A stretch of DNA of 64,000 bases from Arenimonas soli (GTDB lineage Bacteria; Pseudomonadota; Gammaproteobacteria; Xanthomonadales; Xanthomonadaceae). The position numbers and the translations under genes are program-made. This document shows positions 34,724 through 46,100 of the stretch, one piece after another. The number at the start of each line of letters is the position of its first letter. Position 1 is the first letter of the stretch. The stretch lies in contig NZ_BMKC01000001.1 of NCBI RefSeq assembly GCF_014643775.1, positions 744,001 to 808,000 of the forward strand. The letters are read 5' to 3'. The notes below the pieces were generated by a model that searched no databases, was not told where the DNA came from, and was given only the letters and a program-made list of their open reading frames with translations.

Positions 34724-35467
34724 ATGTCTGAAGTCCTGAAGGGTGAGATCGCGCTGGTGACGGGTGCAAGCCGGGGCATTGGCGCGGCGATCGCCGACGA
34801 ACTGGCCGCCATGGGCGCCACCGTCATCGGCACCGCGACCAGCGACGCCGGCGCGGCCGCGATCGGCGAGCGCCTGGCCGCGTCGGGCGGGGCGGGGCGC
34901 AGGCTCGACGTTTCCAGCAGCGCCGACGTCGAAGCCGTGCTCGATGAGATCGCCAAGTCCTTCGGCGCCATCTCCATCCTGGTCAACAACGCCGGCATCA
35001 CCCGCGACAACCTGCTGATGCGCATGAAGGACGAGGACTGGCAAGCCATCCTCGACACCAACCTCAGCTCGGTGTTCCGCACGTCCAAGGCGGTCATGCG
35101 CGGCATGATGAAGGCCCGCAAGGGCCGGATCATCAACATCGCCTCGGTCATCGGCGTCACCGGCAATGCCGGCCAGGCCAACTACGCGGCGGCCAAGGCC
35201 GGCATCATCGCCTTCAGCAAATCGCTGGCCAAGGAAATCGGCAGCCGCGGCGTCACGGTGAATGTCGTGGCGCCCGGATTCATCCAGACCGACATGACCA
35301 AGGACCTGCCGGAGGCCTCGCGCGAGGCGCTGGTGGGCCAGATCGCCCTGGGCCGCCTGGGTGAGCCGACCGACATCGCCCGGGCGGTTGGCTTCCTCGC
35401 CAGCCCGGCCGCGGCCTACATCACCGGCGAAACCCTGCATGTAAACGGCGGCATGTACATGCCCTAA
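34724..35467 (+). CDS. fabG: 3-oxoacyl-ACP reductase
   Basis: NADPH-dependent short-chain dehydrogenase of the elongation cycle, 247 residues. The nucleotide motif is VTGASRGIG, then [13 protein letters not shown], catalytic Ser141, Tyr154 and Lys158 (YAAAKAG), and [11 protein letters not shown]. The C-terminus [15 protein letters not shown] is typical of true FabG. Confidence 0.98.
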   Translation: MSEVLKGEIALVTGASRGIGAAIADELAAMGATVIGTATSDAGAAAIGERLAASGGAGRRLDVSSSADVEAVLDEIAKSFGAISILVNNAGITRDNLLMRMKDEDWQAILDTNLSSVFRTSKAVMRGMMKARKGRIINIASVIGVTGNAGQANYAAAKAGIIAFSKSLAKEIGSRGVTVNVVAPGFIQTDMTKDLPEASREALVGQIALGRLGEPTDIARAVGFLASPAAAYITGETLHVNGGMYMP

Positions 35468-35471
35468 GCCC

Positions 35472-35562
35472 TTGTGGCGGCTGGATTTGCGTTAGAATCC
35501 CGCTACCCGATCCCAGGCCGCGGCGCGACCGGCGCCCGCCGCGGCCGGCATTTGATTACAAT
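35472..35562 (+). promoter_or_regulatory. Candidate promoters ahead of acpP
   Basis: The 131-bp gap between fabG and acpP has two -10-like boxes: TAGAAT (35493-35498), preceded by TTGTGG at a 15-base spacing, and TACAAT (35557-35562) without a clear -35. acpP is among the most abundant proteins, so an internal promoter here is expected, but neither match is strong. Confidence 0.4.
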
Positions 35563-35598
35563 GCGCCCGCAAACATCCCTCCGGGAGGAGACAGATCC

Positions 35599-35838
35599 AT
35601 GAGCAGCATCGAAGAACGCGTCAAGAAAATCGTCATCGAGCAGTTGGGCGTGAAGGAAGAAGAAGTCACCGTGAACGCCTCGTTCGTGGACGACCTCGGC
35701 GCCGACTCGCTGGACACCGTCGAGCTGGTCATGGCCCTCGAGGAAGAGTTCGAGTGCGAGATCCCGGACGAAGAGGCTGAGAAGATCACCTCGGTCCAGC
35801 AGGCCATTGATTACATCAAGGCCCACGTCAAGGCCTGA
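35599..35838 (+). CDS. acpP: Acyl carrier protein
   Basis: A 79-residue acidic protein that carries growing acyl chains on a phosphopantetheine at Ser37 ([18 protein letters not shown]). The sequence is nearly canonical from [17 protein letters not shown] to the end. A strong GGGAGGAG ribosome-binding site lies upstream, in keeping with high expression. Confidence 0.99.
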   Translation: MSSIEERVKKIVIEQLGVKEEEVTVNASFVDDLGADSLDTVELVMALEEEFECEIPDEEAEKITSVQQAIDYIKAHVKA

Positions 35839-35860
35839 TCGCCTGACGGAAGTTACGCCG

Positions 35861-35880
35861 GGGCCGCGCTTGCGCGGCCC
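35861..35880 (+). terminator. Perfect 9-bp hairpin after acpP
   Basis: GGGCCGCGC / GCGCGGCCC with a two-base spacer lies 22 bases past the acpP stop. Only a short T-run comes later (GCGCGTTT). It may attenuate readthrough to fabF or protect the acpP message. Confidence 0.55.
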
Positions 35881-35973
35881 TGCGCGTTTGCGGCATCCGG
35901 TCCAAATGTCGGCATGATCGCCGGCGCACGCGCGGCCTGGCCGCGCACCCTGAATCCATCGCGGAGTTTCGCC

Positions 35974-37212
35974 ATGAGTCATCGTCGCGTCGTCGTCACC
36001 GGCATGGGCATCGTCTCGCCCATCGGCAACACCCTGGCCGCGGCCTGGGAAAGCATCGAGGCCGGCCGCAGCGGCATCGGCCAGATCACCCACTTCGATG
36101 CCTCGGCCTATGCCACCCGCATCGCCGGCGAGGTGCGCGACTTCGACGCCAGGTCCTTCCTGCCGCCGAAGGACGTCAAGAAGATGGACACCTTCATCCA
36201 CTACGGCCTGGCCGCCAGCTTCCAGGCGCTCGACGACGCCGGCCTGGAGATCACCGACGAAAACGCCGAACGCATCGGGGTCCTGGTCGGTTCGGGTATC
36301 GGCGGCGTGCGTGGCATCGAAGACACCGCCATCGCCCTGCACGAGGGCGGCCCGCGCAAGATTTCGCCGTTCTACGTGCCCAGCACCATCATCAACATGC
36401 TTCCGGGCCAGCTGACGATCCTCAAGGGCATCAAGGGCCCCAACTTCTCGGCGGTCTCGGCCTGCGCCACGGCCAACCATTCGATCGGCATGGCCATGCG
36501 CATGATCCAGTACGGCGATGCCGACATCATGGTCGCCGGCGGCGCCGAACACGGCTGCACGCCGACTTCGGTGGGCGGCTTCTGTTCGATGAAGGCCATG
36601 TCCACCCGCAACGACGACCCGACCCGCGCTTCCCGTCCGTGGGACAAGGACCGCGACGGTTTCGTGCTCGGCGACGGCGCCGGCATCCTCATCCTCGAGG
36701 AATACGAACACGCCAAGGCCCGCGGCGCCCGCATCTACTGCGAGCTCGCCGGCTTCGGCGCCACCTCCGACGCCTTCCACATGACCGCGCCCAGCGAATC
36801 GGGCGACGGCGCCGCACGCTGCATGCGCGCCGCCCTGAAGGACGCCGGCGTCAATGCCGAACAGGTCGGTTACCTCAACGCCCACGGCACCTCCACCCCG
36901 CTGGGCGACCTGGGCGAAACCCTGGCGATCAAGAGTGCGCTGGGCGACCACGCCTTCCAGACCATGGTCAGCTCCACCAAGTCCATGACCGGCCACCTGC
37001 TTGGCGCCGCCGGCGGCGTCGAGGCGGTGTTCACGGTGATGGCGCTGCACACCGGCGTCATCCCGCCGACCATCAACCTCGACGAGCCCGGCGAAGGCTG
37101 CGACCTCGACTACGTGCCCAACACCGCGCGCCAGAGGCAGGTGGACGTGGCCGTGTCGAATGGTTTCGGCTTCGGCGGCACCAACGGCAGCCTGGTGTTC
37201 AAGCGGCTCTGA
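35974..37212 (+). CDS. fabF: 3-oxoacyl-ACP synthase II (KAS II)
   Basis: Elongating condensing enzyme, 412 residues. The active-site triad is Cys164 ([11 protein letters not shown]), His304 ([11 protein letters not shown]) and His341 ([15 protein letters not shown]), and the C-terminus [16 protein letters not shown] is standard. The ATG at 35974 gives [16 protein letters not shown]; an earlier in-frame start would add about 20 atypical residues. It is separated from acpP by 135 bp and from pabB by 23 bp. Confidence 0.98.
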   Translation: MSHRRVVVTGMGIVSPIGNTLAAAWESIEAGRSGIGQITHFDASAYATRIAGEVRDFDARSFLPPKDVKKMDTFIHYGLAASFQALDDAGLEITDENAERIGVLVGSGIGGVRGIEDTAIALHEGGPRKISPFYVPSTIINMLPGQLTILKGIKGPNFSAVSACATANHSIGMAMRMIQYGDADIMVAGGAEHGCTPTSVGGFCSMKAMSTRNDDPTRASRPWDKDRDGFVLGDGAGILILEEYEHAKARGARIYCELAGFGATSDAFHMTAPSESGDGAARCMRAALKDAGVNAEQVGYLNAHGTSTPLGDLGETLAIKSALGDHAFQTMVSSTKSMTGHLLGAAGGVEAVFTVMALHTGVIPPTINLDEPGEGCDLDYVPNTARQRQVDVAVSNGFGFGGTNGSLVFKRL

Positions 37213-37235
37213 ACCCGGCAGGCCCGGCCTGAGCG

Positions 37236-38576
37236 ATGAACACCCTCGCGCTGCCGCCGGGCACCGACCTGCTGCGCCTGCAGGCGGCCGACCCGGCCCG
37301 CTTCCCGCTGCTGCTTGAAAGCGTGGCGGGTGGCAACGCGCTCTCCCGCTGGGACCTGCTGCTGGCCACGAACGGCGAAGGGCTGCGCCTGGACGTCGAC
37401 GGCCAGGTGCGTTCGCTGTCCGATGGCGCCGTGGTCGGCCTGGATTTCCTGCGCGAACTCGACGCGCGCTGGTCGGCGGCGCGGCAGCCCCGGGTGGACG
37501 ACGACATCCCGTTCCAGGGCGGCTGGGCCCTGTTCCTGGCCTACGAATTGGCGGCGCAGGTGGAAGCGCGGCTTCGGCTGCCGCTGGCGCCGGGCCCGCT
37601 GCCGGTGGCGGTCGCCTGGCACTGCCCGGCCGCCGTGCTGCGCGACCGCGACAGCGGCCAGTGCCTGGCTGTCGCCGAAGCCGGGTCGGCGCACTGGCTC
37701 GATGACCTGGCCGGCGCGGCGATGGCACCGGAAGCCGGCGGATTCGCGCCGCCCGTGCTCGAAGAAGACCGGCCCGGCCGATTCACCGACGGGGTCGCCC
37801 GCATCCACGACTACCTGCGCGCCGGCGACGTTTTCCAGGTGAACCTGTCGCGCGCATGGCGCGCGCGTTTCGACAAGGCGCCGGACCCGGCCGCGGTTTA
37901 CGCCCGCCTGCGCGAAAACAACCCGGCGCCTTTCGCCGGGCTGATGCGATTCGGCGGCGCGGCGCTGCTGAGCTCGTCGCCCGAACGCCTGGTGTCGGTG
38001 CGTGGCCGCCGCGTCGACACCCGCCCGATCGCCGGCACCCGGCCGCGTTTCCCGGGCGACGACGACCAGGCCCGCATCCGCGACCTGGTCGGCAACCCCA
38101 AGGAACGCGCCGAACACGTGATGCTGATCGACCTCGAGCGCAACGACCTGGGCCGCGTCTGCGAGCCCGGCAGCGTGCGCGTGGACGAGCTGATGGGCGT
38201 GGAAAGTTACGCCCACGTGCATCACATCGTCTCCAACGTCACCGGCAGGCTGCGCGATGACGCCACGCCCGGCGCGATCGTGCGCGCCGTCTTCCCCGGC
38301 GGCACCATCACCGGCGCGCCCAAGGTGCGCTGCATGGAAATCATCGCCGAGCTCGAAGGCGAAGGGCGGGGCGCCTATACCGGTGCCTTCGGCTACCTGG
38401 GCCATGATGGCGACATGGACCTGAACATCCTGATCCGAAGCGCCTGGCTGGACGGCGACCAGCTGCAGTTCCGCACCGGCGCCGGCATCGTCGTGGATTC
38501 CGACGCGGACCACGAACTCGAGGAAACCCGCGCCAAGGCCCGGGGCCTGCTGCGCGCGCTGGGAGCCGCCGGGTGA
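37236..38576 (+). CDS. pabB: Aminodeoxychorismate synthase component I (PabB-like, PIAGT variant)
   Basis: A chorismate-binding enzyme of 446 residues. It has the N-terminal domain of component I, then the catalytic domain with RAGDVFQVNLSRAWRA, LLSSSPERLVSVRG, PKERAEHVMLIDLERNDLGRVC and FPGGTITGAPKVRCMEII, ending in GAGIVVDSDADHELEETRAKA. Context (pabC next, fab operon) points to 4-amino-4-deoxychorismate synthesis for folate. The motif at 264-268 is PIAGT, as in anthranilate synthases, where E. coli PabB has PIKGT with the nucleophilic lysine. No amidotransferase subunit (PabA/TrpG) is in the window. Confidence 0.88.
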   Translation: MNTLALPPGTDLLRLQAADPARFPLLLESVAGGNALSRWDLLLATNGEGLRLDVDGQVRSLSDGAVVGLDFLRELDARWSAARQPRVDDDIPFQGGWALFLAYELAAQVEARLRLPLAPGPLPVAVAWHCPAAVLRDRDSGQCLAVAEAGSAHWLDDLAGAAMAPEAGGFAPPVLEEDRPGRFTDGVARIHDYLRAGDVFQVNLSRAWRARFDKAPDPAAVYARLRENNPAPFAGLMRFGGAALLSSSPERLVSVRGRRVDTRPIAGTRPRFPGDDDQARIRDLVGNPKERAEHVMLIDLERNDLGRVCEPGSVRVDELMGVESYAHVHHIVSNVTGRLRDDATPGAIVRAVFPGGTITGAPKVRCMEIIAELEGEGRGAYTGAFGYLGHDGDMDLNILIRSAWLDGDQLQFRTGAGIVVDSDADHELEETRAKARGLLRALGAAG

Positions 38577-39385
38577 GCGCGCTCGCCACCCGCCTGTTCC
38601 GCGGTCGCGAGCGCGTGCCGGCGCTGGACCCCGCCGACCGGGGCCTCGCCTACGGCGACGGCCTGTTCGAAACCATGCGGGTCGCCGACGGGCACGTTCC
38701 CTGGTGGGACGCGCACCTCGCGCGCCTCGCCCTGGGCGCCCGCGTGCTGGGTTTCCCGGCGCCCGAGGCCGGCTGGCTGCAGGCACAGGCCAGGGCGTTG
38801 CTTGAAGGCGCACCGGAACAGGCGGTGCTGAAGCTGGTGCTGACCCGCGGCGCCGGTGGCCGCGGTTACGCGCCGCCCGCCGCGCCCGAACCCGCCCTGC
38901 TGCTGTCCCTGCATGCCCTGCCGCCGACGCCTGCAGCGCTGCACCTGCGCTGGTGCAGGACGCGTTTGTCGCTGCAGCCGGCGCTGGCCGGCATCAAACA
39001 CCTCAACCGGCTCGACCAGGTGCTGGCCCGCGCCGAGTGGCAGGACCCAGGCATCCACGACGGCCTGATGCTCGACGCCCGCGGCCATGTGGCCTGCGCG
39101 ACGTCGGCCAACCTGTTCGCGCGCATCGATGGCCGCTGGCTGACGCCCGCACTGGCCGACGGCGGCGTGGCCGGCCTGGCCCGGGCCTGGGTGCTGGCCA
39201 ACGCAGCCGACGCCGCCCAGGCCACGCTGCGGCCGGACGACCTGGCTTCGGCCGAAGCGCTTTTCCTGTGCAATGCCGTGCGCGGTATCCTGCCGGTCGG
39301 CCAGCTCGACGATATTTGCTGGCCATCGCACCCGGCGACCGAAACCCTGCGCCGGGACCTGGGCCGCGAACTGTCGGCCGCCTGA
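38573..39385 (+). CDS. pabC: 4-amino-4-deoxychorismate lyase
   Basis: A PLP-dependent fold type IV enzyme that releases pyruvate and 4-aminobenzoate. The protein is 270 residues. Features are DRGLAYGDGLFETMRV, VLTRGAGGRGY, the PLP lysine in LAGIKHLNRLDQVLAR, and SANLFARIDGRWLTP. It starts at a GTG overlapping pabB by four bases, so the two are translationally coupled. Confidence 0.95.
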   Translation: MSALATRLFRGRERVPALDPADRGLAYGDGLFETMRVADGHVPWWDAHLARLALGARVLGFPAPEAGWLQAQARALLEGAPEQAVLKLVLTRGAGGRGYAPPAAPEPALLLSLHALPPTPAALHLRWCRTRLSLQPALAGIKHLNRLDQVLARAEWQDPGIHDGLMLDARGHVACATSANLFARIDGRWLTPALADGGVAGLARAWVLANAADAAQATLRPDDLASAEALFLCNAVRGILPVGQLDDICWPSHPATETLRRDLGRELSAA

Positions 39386-39397
39386 CCGGAGCCCCCC

Positions 39398-42046
<2,649 letters not shown>

Positions 42047-42050
<4 letters not shown>

Positions 42051-42406
42051 TCGGAGGCGGCGCGGGCGCGAGGCAGGGCATCCTGTCCCTGGCCATCAAG
42101 GACAAGGCGGCGCTCTACAACGCCTACATGCCCTTCGTGAAGGGCGGCGGCATCTTCGTGCCCACCACCAAGCGCTATTCCCTGGGCGACGAGGTGTTCA
42201 TCCTGCTGTCGCTGATGGAAGAGAAGGACCGCCTGCCGGTGGCCGGCAAGGTCGTCTGGCTCACGCCGGCGGGTGCACAGGGCAACCGCGGCGCCGGCAT
42301 CGGCGTGCAGTTCGCCGACACCGCCGAAGCCGAAGCAGTGAAGGGCAAGATCGAAACCTTCCTGGCCGGCACGCTGGAAGCCGACAAGCCCACGCACACG
42401 ATGTAG
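42047..42406 (+). CDS. pilZ: Type IV pilus assembly protein PilZ
   Basis: A 119-residue PilZ-domain protein of the original PilZ type, placed next to holB as in Pseudomonas and Xanthomonas. It has ILSLAIKDKAALYNAYMPFVKGGGIFVPT, KRYSLGDEVFILLSLM and GNRGAGIGVQF. The RxxxR c-di-GMP-binding motif is absent, as in true PilZ, which acts through FimX/PilB contacts instead. No other pilus genes are in the window. Confidence 0.93.
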
Positions 42407-42415
42407 GCGCCGGGC

Positions 42416-43558
42416 TCAGCCCATCCGGCCGCTGAGCCACAGCCCCAGCACCAGACCCGCCGAACCCAGCAGCAGGCCCGCGATGGCGCCGACGCGGCCG
42501 TTGCGGCGTTCGCGCGCCTGCCGTTTCGCGGCGCCCACCGGGTCGAGTTCACGTTCGCGCGCCCGACGTGGGGCCAGCACCCGCGGCAGCCACACCGCGC
42601 AAAGCAGGGTGATGCCGGCCATGAAGGCCAGCGACAGGGCCAGGTGTGGCACCCAGCCGGGCACCTTCGCCAGCAGGTTGATGCCGACGCTGAAACCGAC
42701 CACCAGCACCGTGCCCACGGCCACGTAGAGCAAGACGCCGCGGCGCTCGCGCTCGTCGAAAGGCTCGCGCAGGTAGCGGCGCACGCCGAACCACAGCCCC
42801 ATCAGGCCACCGATGATGCCCAGCGCCGCCGCCCCGAACGCGCCCAGGCCCAGCTTGGACAGGCCCTTGGCGCCACCGAGCGCGCCGGCGCCCAGGGCGG
42901 TGGCCGCGGCGGCCGGCGGCGCGGCGATCGTGAGCGCCGTCGCCACGGCGGCGGTGAAGGCCAGGCCCGGCGCCGTGCCGCGGGCGAACGTGCCCAGGCG
43001 TTCCAGCAGTTCGCCGCGCACCCGGTCGCGTGCTCGCTGCAGGCGCTTGCGCACGGCGGCGTCCTGCAGGCCCAGCAGGCCGGCGACCTGGCGCGAATTC
43101 TGGCCTTCGCGGTAATACAGCAGCAGTACTTCGCGGCTCTCCTCGGGCAGGCTGTCGATCACGGCCGCGGCGATGTCGTGTTCCTCGTGCTCGGCGGCCT
43201 GTTCGCAGGGCTGCGGATGCGGGTCGGCGACCTGGGCCAGCAGCGCCTCGACGTCACCGCCGGGCTCACGCCGCCGGGCCTGCGCACGCAGGTGGTCGCG
43301 GGCCAGGTTGCGGGTGATCTGGCGCAGCCAGGGCAGGAAGCTGTCGGGGTTCTGCAGTTTTCGAAGGTTCTGCCAGGCCGACAGGAAGGCTTCCTGGGCC
43401 ACGTCTTCGCTGGCCGGCACGTCCCGGACGATCGCCAGGGCGATCGAGGCCACGGTGCCCTGGCAGCCGGCGACGATGCGGCCATAGGCTTCCCGGTCGC
43501 CGCGGGCGGCGGCCGGCAGCTGGGCGTGGATCAGGCTTTCGACGAGGTCGGTGCTCAT
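42416..43558 (-). CDS. ECF-type sigma factor fused to a C-terminal membrane domain
   Basis: 380 residues. Region 2 (about 20-95) has AYGRIVAGCQG, DVAQEAFLSAWQNL and ITRNLARDHLRA. Region 4 (about 130-190) has LPEESREVLLLYYREGQNSRQVAGLLGL and the VRKRLQRARDRVRGEL recognition helix. From residue 198 on come about five hydrophobic segments (roughly 198-222, 236-259, 274-297, 302-328 and 355-377), so the factor is probably tethered to the membrane. No anti-sigma gene is adjacent. The built-in membrane part may take over its role, or proteolysis may free the N-terminus. It is convergent with pilZ and separated from the upstream gene by 60 bp. Confidence 0.85.
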   Translation of the reverse strand: MSTDLVESLIHAQLPAAARGDREAYGRIVAGCQGTVASIALAIVRDVPASEDVAQEAFLSAWQNLRKLQNPDSFLPWLRQITRNLARDHLRAQARRREPGGDVEALLAQVADPHPQPCEQAAEHEEHDIAAAVIDSLPEESREVLLLYYREGQNSRQVAGLLGLQDAAVRKRLQRARDRVRGELLERLGTFARGTAPGLAFTAAVATALTIAAPPAAAATALGAGALGGAKGLSKLGLGAFGAAALGIIGGLMGLWFGVRRYLREPFDERERRGVLLYVAVGTVLVVGFSVGINLLAKVPGWVPHLALSLAFMAGITLLCAVWLPRVLAPRRARERELDPVGAAKRQARERRNGRVGAIAGLLLGSAGLVLGLWLSGRMG

Positions 43559-43618
43559 GGCGTACTCCGGCTTGTGTTCGAACCCGGGACGCCGCGCGCG
43601 GGAAGGGTGTGACCGGAA

Positions 43619-44017
43619 TCAGGCCAGGAAGGTCCTGGCCGTCATCACCACGCCGGTGAGCAGGACGGCCACCAGCAGCACGATGCGCAGCTTGGACACC
43701 TTGCGGCCGGGGTCGTTGGCCGCGGCGCCGCGGAACTGCAGCGGCGCGGGCACGTAGCCGCCGGCCTGGCTGGTGGTTTCGAGCAGGCCGGCATCGTGCA
43801 GGATTTCGCGCGCCTTCTTGAAGTCGTCCGGGCGGACCACCCACACCGACGGCTGCTGGCTGGGGTCGTGGTTCTTGTTCGAGTAGCTGAATTCGCGGCG
43901 GCTGTTGCCCTTCCAGGTGCGGCCGCCATTGACCTTGGTCTGGATGCCGGCCTCGTTGAGCATGCGCTCGACGGCCTCGACGTTTTCCAGCCGCACGGAA
44001 GTGAATACCTGGCGCAT
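43619..44017 (-). CDS. DUF2007-like protein with C-terminal membrane helix
   Basis: 132 residues. The N-terminal half (MRQVFTSVRLENVEAVERMLNEAGIQ, then VWVVRPDDFKKAREIL) has the pattern of the DUF2007 putative signal-transducing domain. A Pro/Ala linker leads to one membrane helix at about 112-131 (LRIVLLVAVLLTGVVMTA). The start chosen (44017) overlaps the tesB stop as TGATG; a longer form from 44032 is possible. Function unknown. Confidence 0.75.
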   Translation of the reverse strand: MRQVFTSVRLENVEAVERMLNEAGIQTKVNGGRTWKGNSRREFSYSNKNHDPSQQPSVWVVRPDDFKKAREILHDAGLLETTSQAGGYVPAPLQFRGAAANDPGRKVSKLRIVLLVAVLLTGVVMTARTFLA

Positions 44018-44898
44018 CAGTTGGGGCTCCATGCTTCGGGAAGCACGCGGATCAGGCCTTCCTGGGCGGTGGACGCCACCAGGCGGCCGTCGCGCGCGTA
44101 GATCTGGCCGCGGGCCAGGCCGCGGGCGCCCTGGGCGCTGGGGCTGTCGAGGGAATACAGCAGCCAGTCGTCGGCGCGGAAGGGACGGTGGAACCACATG
44201 GCATGGTCGAGCGAGGCCATTTGCACGTTCGGCTGGTAGTAGCTGATGCCATGCGGGAAGGTGGCGGTGCCCAGCAGGTGGAAATCCGAGGCGTAGGCCA
44301 GCAGGGCCTGGTGCAGCACGCGTGAATCGCCCACTTCGCCGGTCAGCCGGAACCAGACCTGCTGGTAGGGCGGCCGCTTGGGCGGCTTGACCTCGTCGCG
44401 CGGGTACACCGGGCGGATTTCGAAGGGCCCCATGCGCGACAGCCAGCGCTGCGCCTTGGCCGGCAGCTGCGCCAGCTGTTCGGCGGTGGGGGCGGGGACC
44501 GGCTCGATGTCTTCGGGTGGCGGCACCGTCGGCATGGCCAGCTGGTGTTCGTTGCCGGGCTCGTCTTCCTGGAAGGACGCGGCGAACACGAAGATCGGCT
44601 TGCCGTGCTGGATGGCGGTGACGCGGCGCACCGAGAAGCTGTTGCCGTCGCGGGTGCGGTCGACGTCGTAGACGATGGGATTCTCGACGTCGCCGGCGCG
44701 CAGGAAGTAGGCATGGATCGAATGCACGTGGCGATCGCCGGCCAGCGTTTGCTGGGCGGCCGACAGGGCCTGGCCCAGCACCTGGCCGCCGAAGACGTAC
44801 TTGGTGCCGATGTCGCGGCTCTGGCCGCGGAACAGGTTGTCTTCAAGGCGCTCGAGGCGCAGCAGGTCCACCAGTTCGGCGGCGACGGAAGCGGTCAT
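44017..44898 (-). CDS. tesB: Acyl-CoA thioesterase II
   Basis: Hydrolyses medium- and long-chain acyl-CoA. A double hotdog fold of 293 residues, with DNLFRGQSRDIGTKYVFGGQVLGQAL, HSIHAYFLRAGD, the second hotdog MASLDHAMWFHRPFRADDWLLY (active-site Asp) and ARGQIYARDGRLVASTAQEGLIR (Thr/Gln partners). It lies 39 bp after the amidase gene, same strand. Confidence 0.95.
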   Translation of the reverse strand: MTASVAAELVDLLRLERLEDNLFRGQSRDIGTKYVFGGQVLGQALSAAQQTLAGDRHVHSIHAYFLRAGDVENPIVYDVDRTRDGNSFSVRRVTAIQHGKPIFVFAASFQEDEPGNEHQLAMPTVPPPEDIEPVPAPTAEQLAQLPAKAQRWLSRMGPFEIRPVYPRDEVKPPKRPPYQQVWFRLTGEVGDSRVLHQALLAYASDFHLLGTATFPHGISYYQPNVQMASLDHAMWFHRPFRADDWLLYSLDSPSAQGARGLARGQIYARDGRLVASTAQEGLIRVLPEAWSPN

Positions 44899-44937
44899 GG
44901 TGACTCCGGGGTTCGGCCGCCGATTATACCCGGCCGC

Positions 44938-45513
44938 CTAGGGCCGGATGCGTTCGAGCGGCACCGCGTCGAGCACCTTCGACCAGGGGAAGCGTGGCCC
45001 CGGGTCACGCTTTCGGAAGACCTGCTGGTGCAGGTTGTCGCTGGCGGGCACCCGGGTCAGGTCCAGGTCCTCGTGGCCGGCGATGAATTCCAGCGAGGGG
45101 ATTTCCCGGCGCAGCCAGGCCAGCAGGCCCAGCAGGGCGGCGACCTGTTCCTCGGTGTAGGGCTCTTCCATGGTCTGCCGGCGTGAATCGAGCCAGTCCG
45201 GATAGCGGCCGCGGTTGACCAGTTCGATGCCCACCGATCGTTCGTTGTAGCTGCGCGTGTGGTGGGCGATGCGGTCGGGCGAAACGAAGACGTGGATGCT
45301 GCCGTCGCGGTCGATGTAGTAGTGGCCGCTGTTGCCGGTGCCGCTGTCGTAGAGCGTGCGTTCACCGAACTCGCGGGCGCTGGCGAGGTCGGGCAGCTCG
45401 GTGCAGTGGATCACCACCAGGTCGATGCTGGCGCGGGGCCGGGTCTGCAGACGCTCTTCGTAGGGCAGGGGCCAGGGGGTGAAGACGGGCTCTGGCGGCA
45501 GGTCCGGGGTCAT
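44938..45513 (-). CDS. N-acetylmuramoyl-L-alanine amidase, AmpD/Amidase_2 type
   Basis: 191 residues, no signal peptide, so cytoplasmic as AmpD is. Zinc ligands are consistent with His36 (VVIHCTEL), His147 (IAGHEDL) and Asp170 (KRDPGPRFPW). The stretch between the last two is about ten residues longer than in AmpD, with DLTRVPASDNLHQQVF inserted. It probably cleaves anhydromuropeptides during cell-wall recycling, but assignment as the true AmpD is not certain. Confidence 0.85.
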   Translation of the reverse strand: MTPDLPPEPVFTPWPLPYEERLQTRPRASIDLVVIHCTELPDLASAREFGERTLYDSGTGNSGHYYIDRDGSIHVFVSPDRIAHHTRSYNERSVGIELVNRGRYPDWLDSRRQTMEEPYTEEQVAALLGLLAWLRREIPSLEFIAGHEDLDLTRVPASDNLHQQVFRKRDPGPRFPWSKVLDAVPLERIRP

Positions 45514-45578
45514 GCCCGCATGCTAACATCGCGGCCGTTTCCGGAGTCCCCCATGCCGTTTCCCGCCGACCTCGCGCC

Positions 45579-46100
45579 ATGACCGGCCACGCCATCATCT
45601 CGCACGGTCTCGAAAGCGGCCCCGGGGCCAGCAAGGCCGCTGCCCTGGCGCGGGTCGCCGGCGAGCTGGGCTGGACCCATGAACGCCCCGACTACCGCGA
45701 CCTCGACGTCCTGGGTCCCCTGGGCGACGTACAGGGCCGCATCCGCCGCCTGGCCGAACGCGCCCACCTGGCGAGCCGCCGGCCGCTGGTGCTGGCGGGT
45801 TCGAGCATGGGCGCCTACATTTCCGCGCACGTTTCGCGCGAAGTGCCGGTCGGGGGCCTGTTCCTGATGGCGCCGCCGGTGGCGCTGGAAGTCGAACCCC
45901 GCCAGCTCAAGGCCGCCATGGTGCCGACCCGCATCATCCACGGCTGGGAAGACGAGCTGATCCCGGCCATGGACGTGGCCCGCTGGGCCCAGCGCCGGCT
46001 CGACCCGCTGGTGCTGGTGCCCGACAGCCACCGCCTGGCCGCGCACGTCGAGTACTGCGCCGAAGAATTCGGCCGCTTCCTGCAGATGCTGTCCCCATGA
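45579..46100 (+). CDS. Small alpha/beta hydrolase
   Basis: A 173-residue single-domain hydrolase (YqiA/UPF0227-like size). It starts with [19 protein letters not shown] and has the nucleophile elbow AGSSMGAY (Ser near 76), Asp in [10 protein letters not shown] and the C-terminal DSHRLAAH histidine, so a complete triad is visible. The substrate is unknown. It overlaps rlmKL as ATGA. Confidence 0.85.
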   Translation: MTGHAIISHGLESGPGASKAAALARVAGELGWTHERPDYRDLDVLGPLGDVQGRIRRLAERAHLASRRPLVLAGSSMGAYISAHVSREVPVGGLFLMAPPVALEVEPRQLKAAMVPTRIIHGWEDELIPAMDVARWAQRRLDPLVLVPDSHRLAAHVEYCAEEFGRFLQMLSP

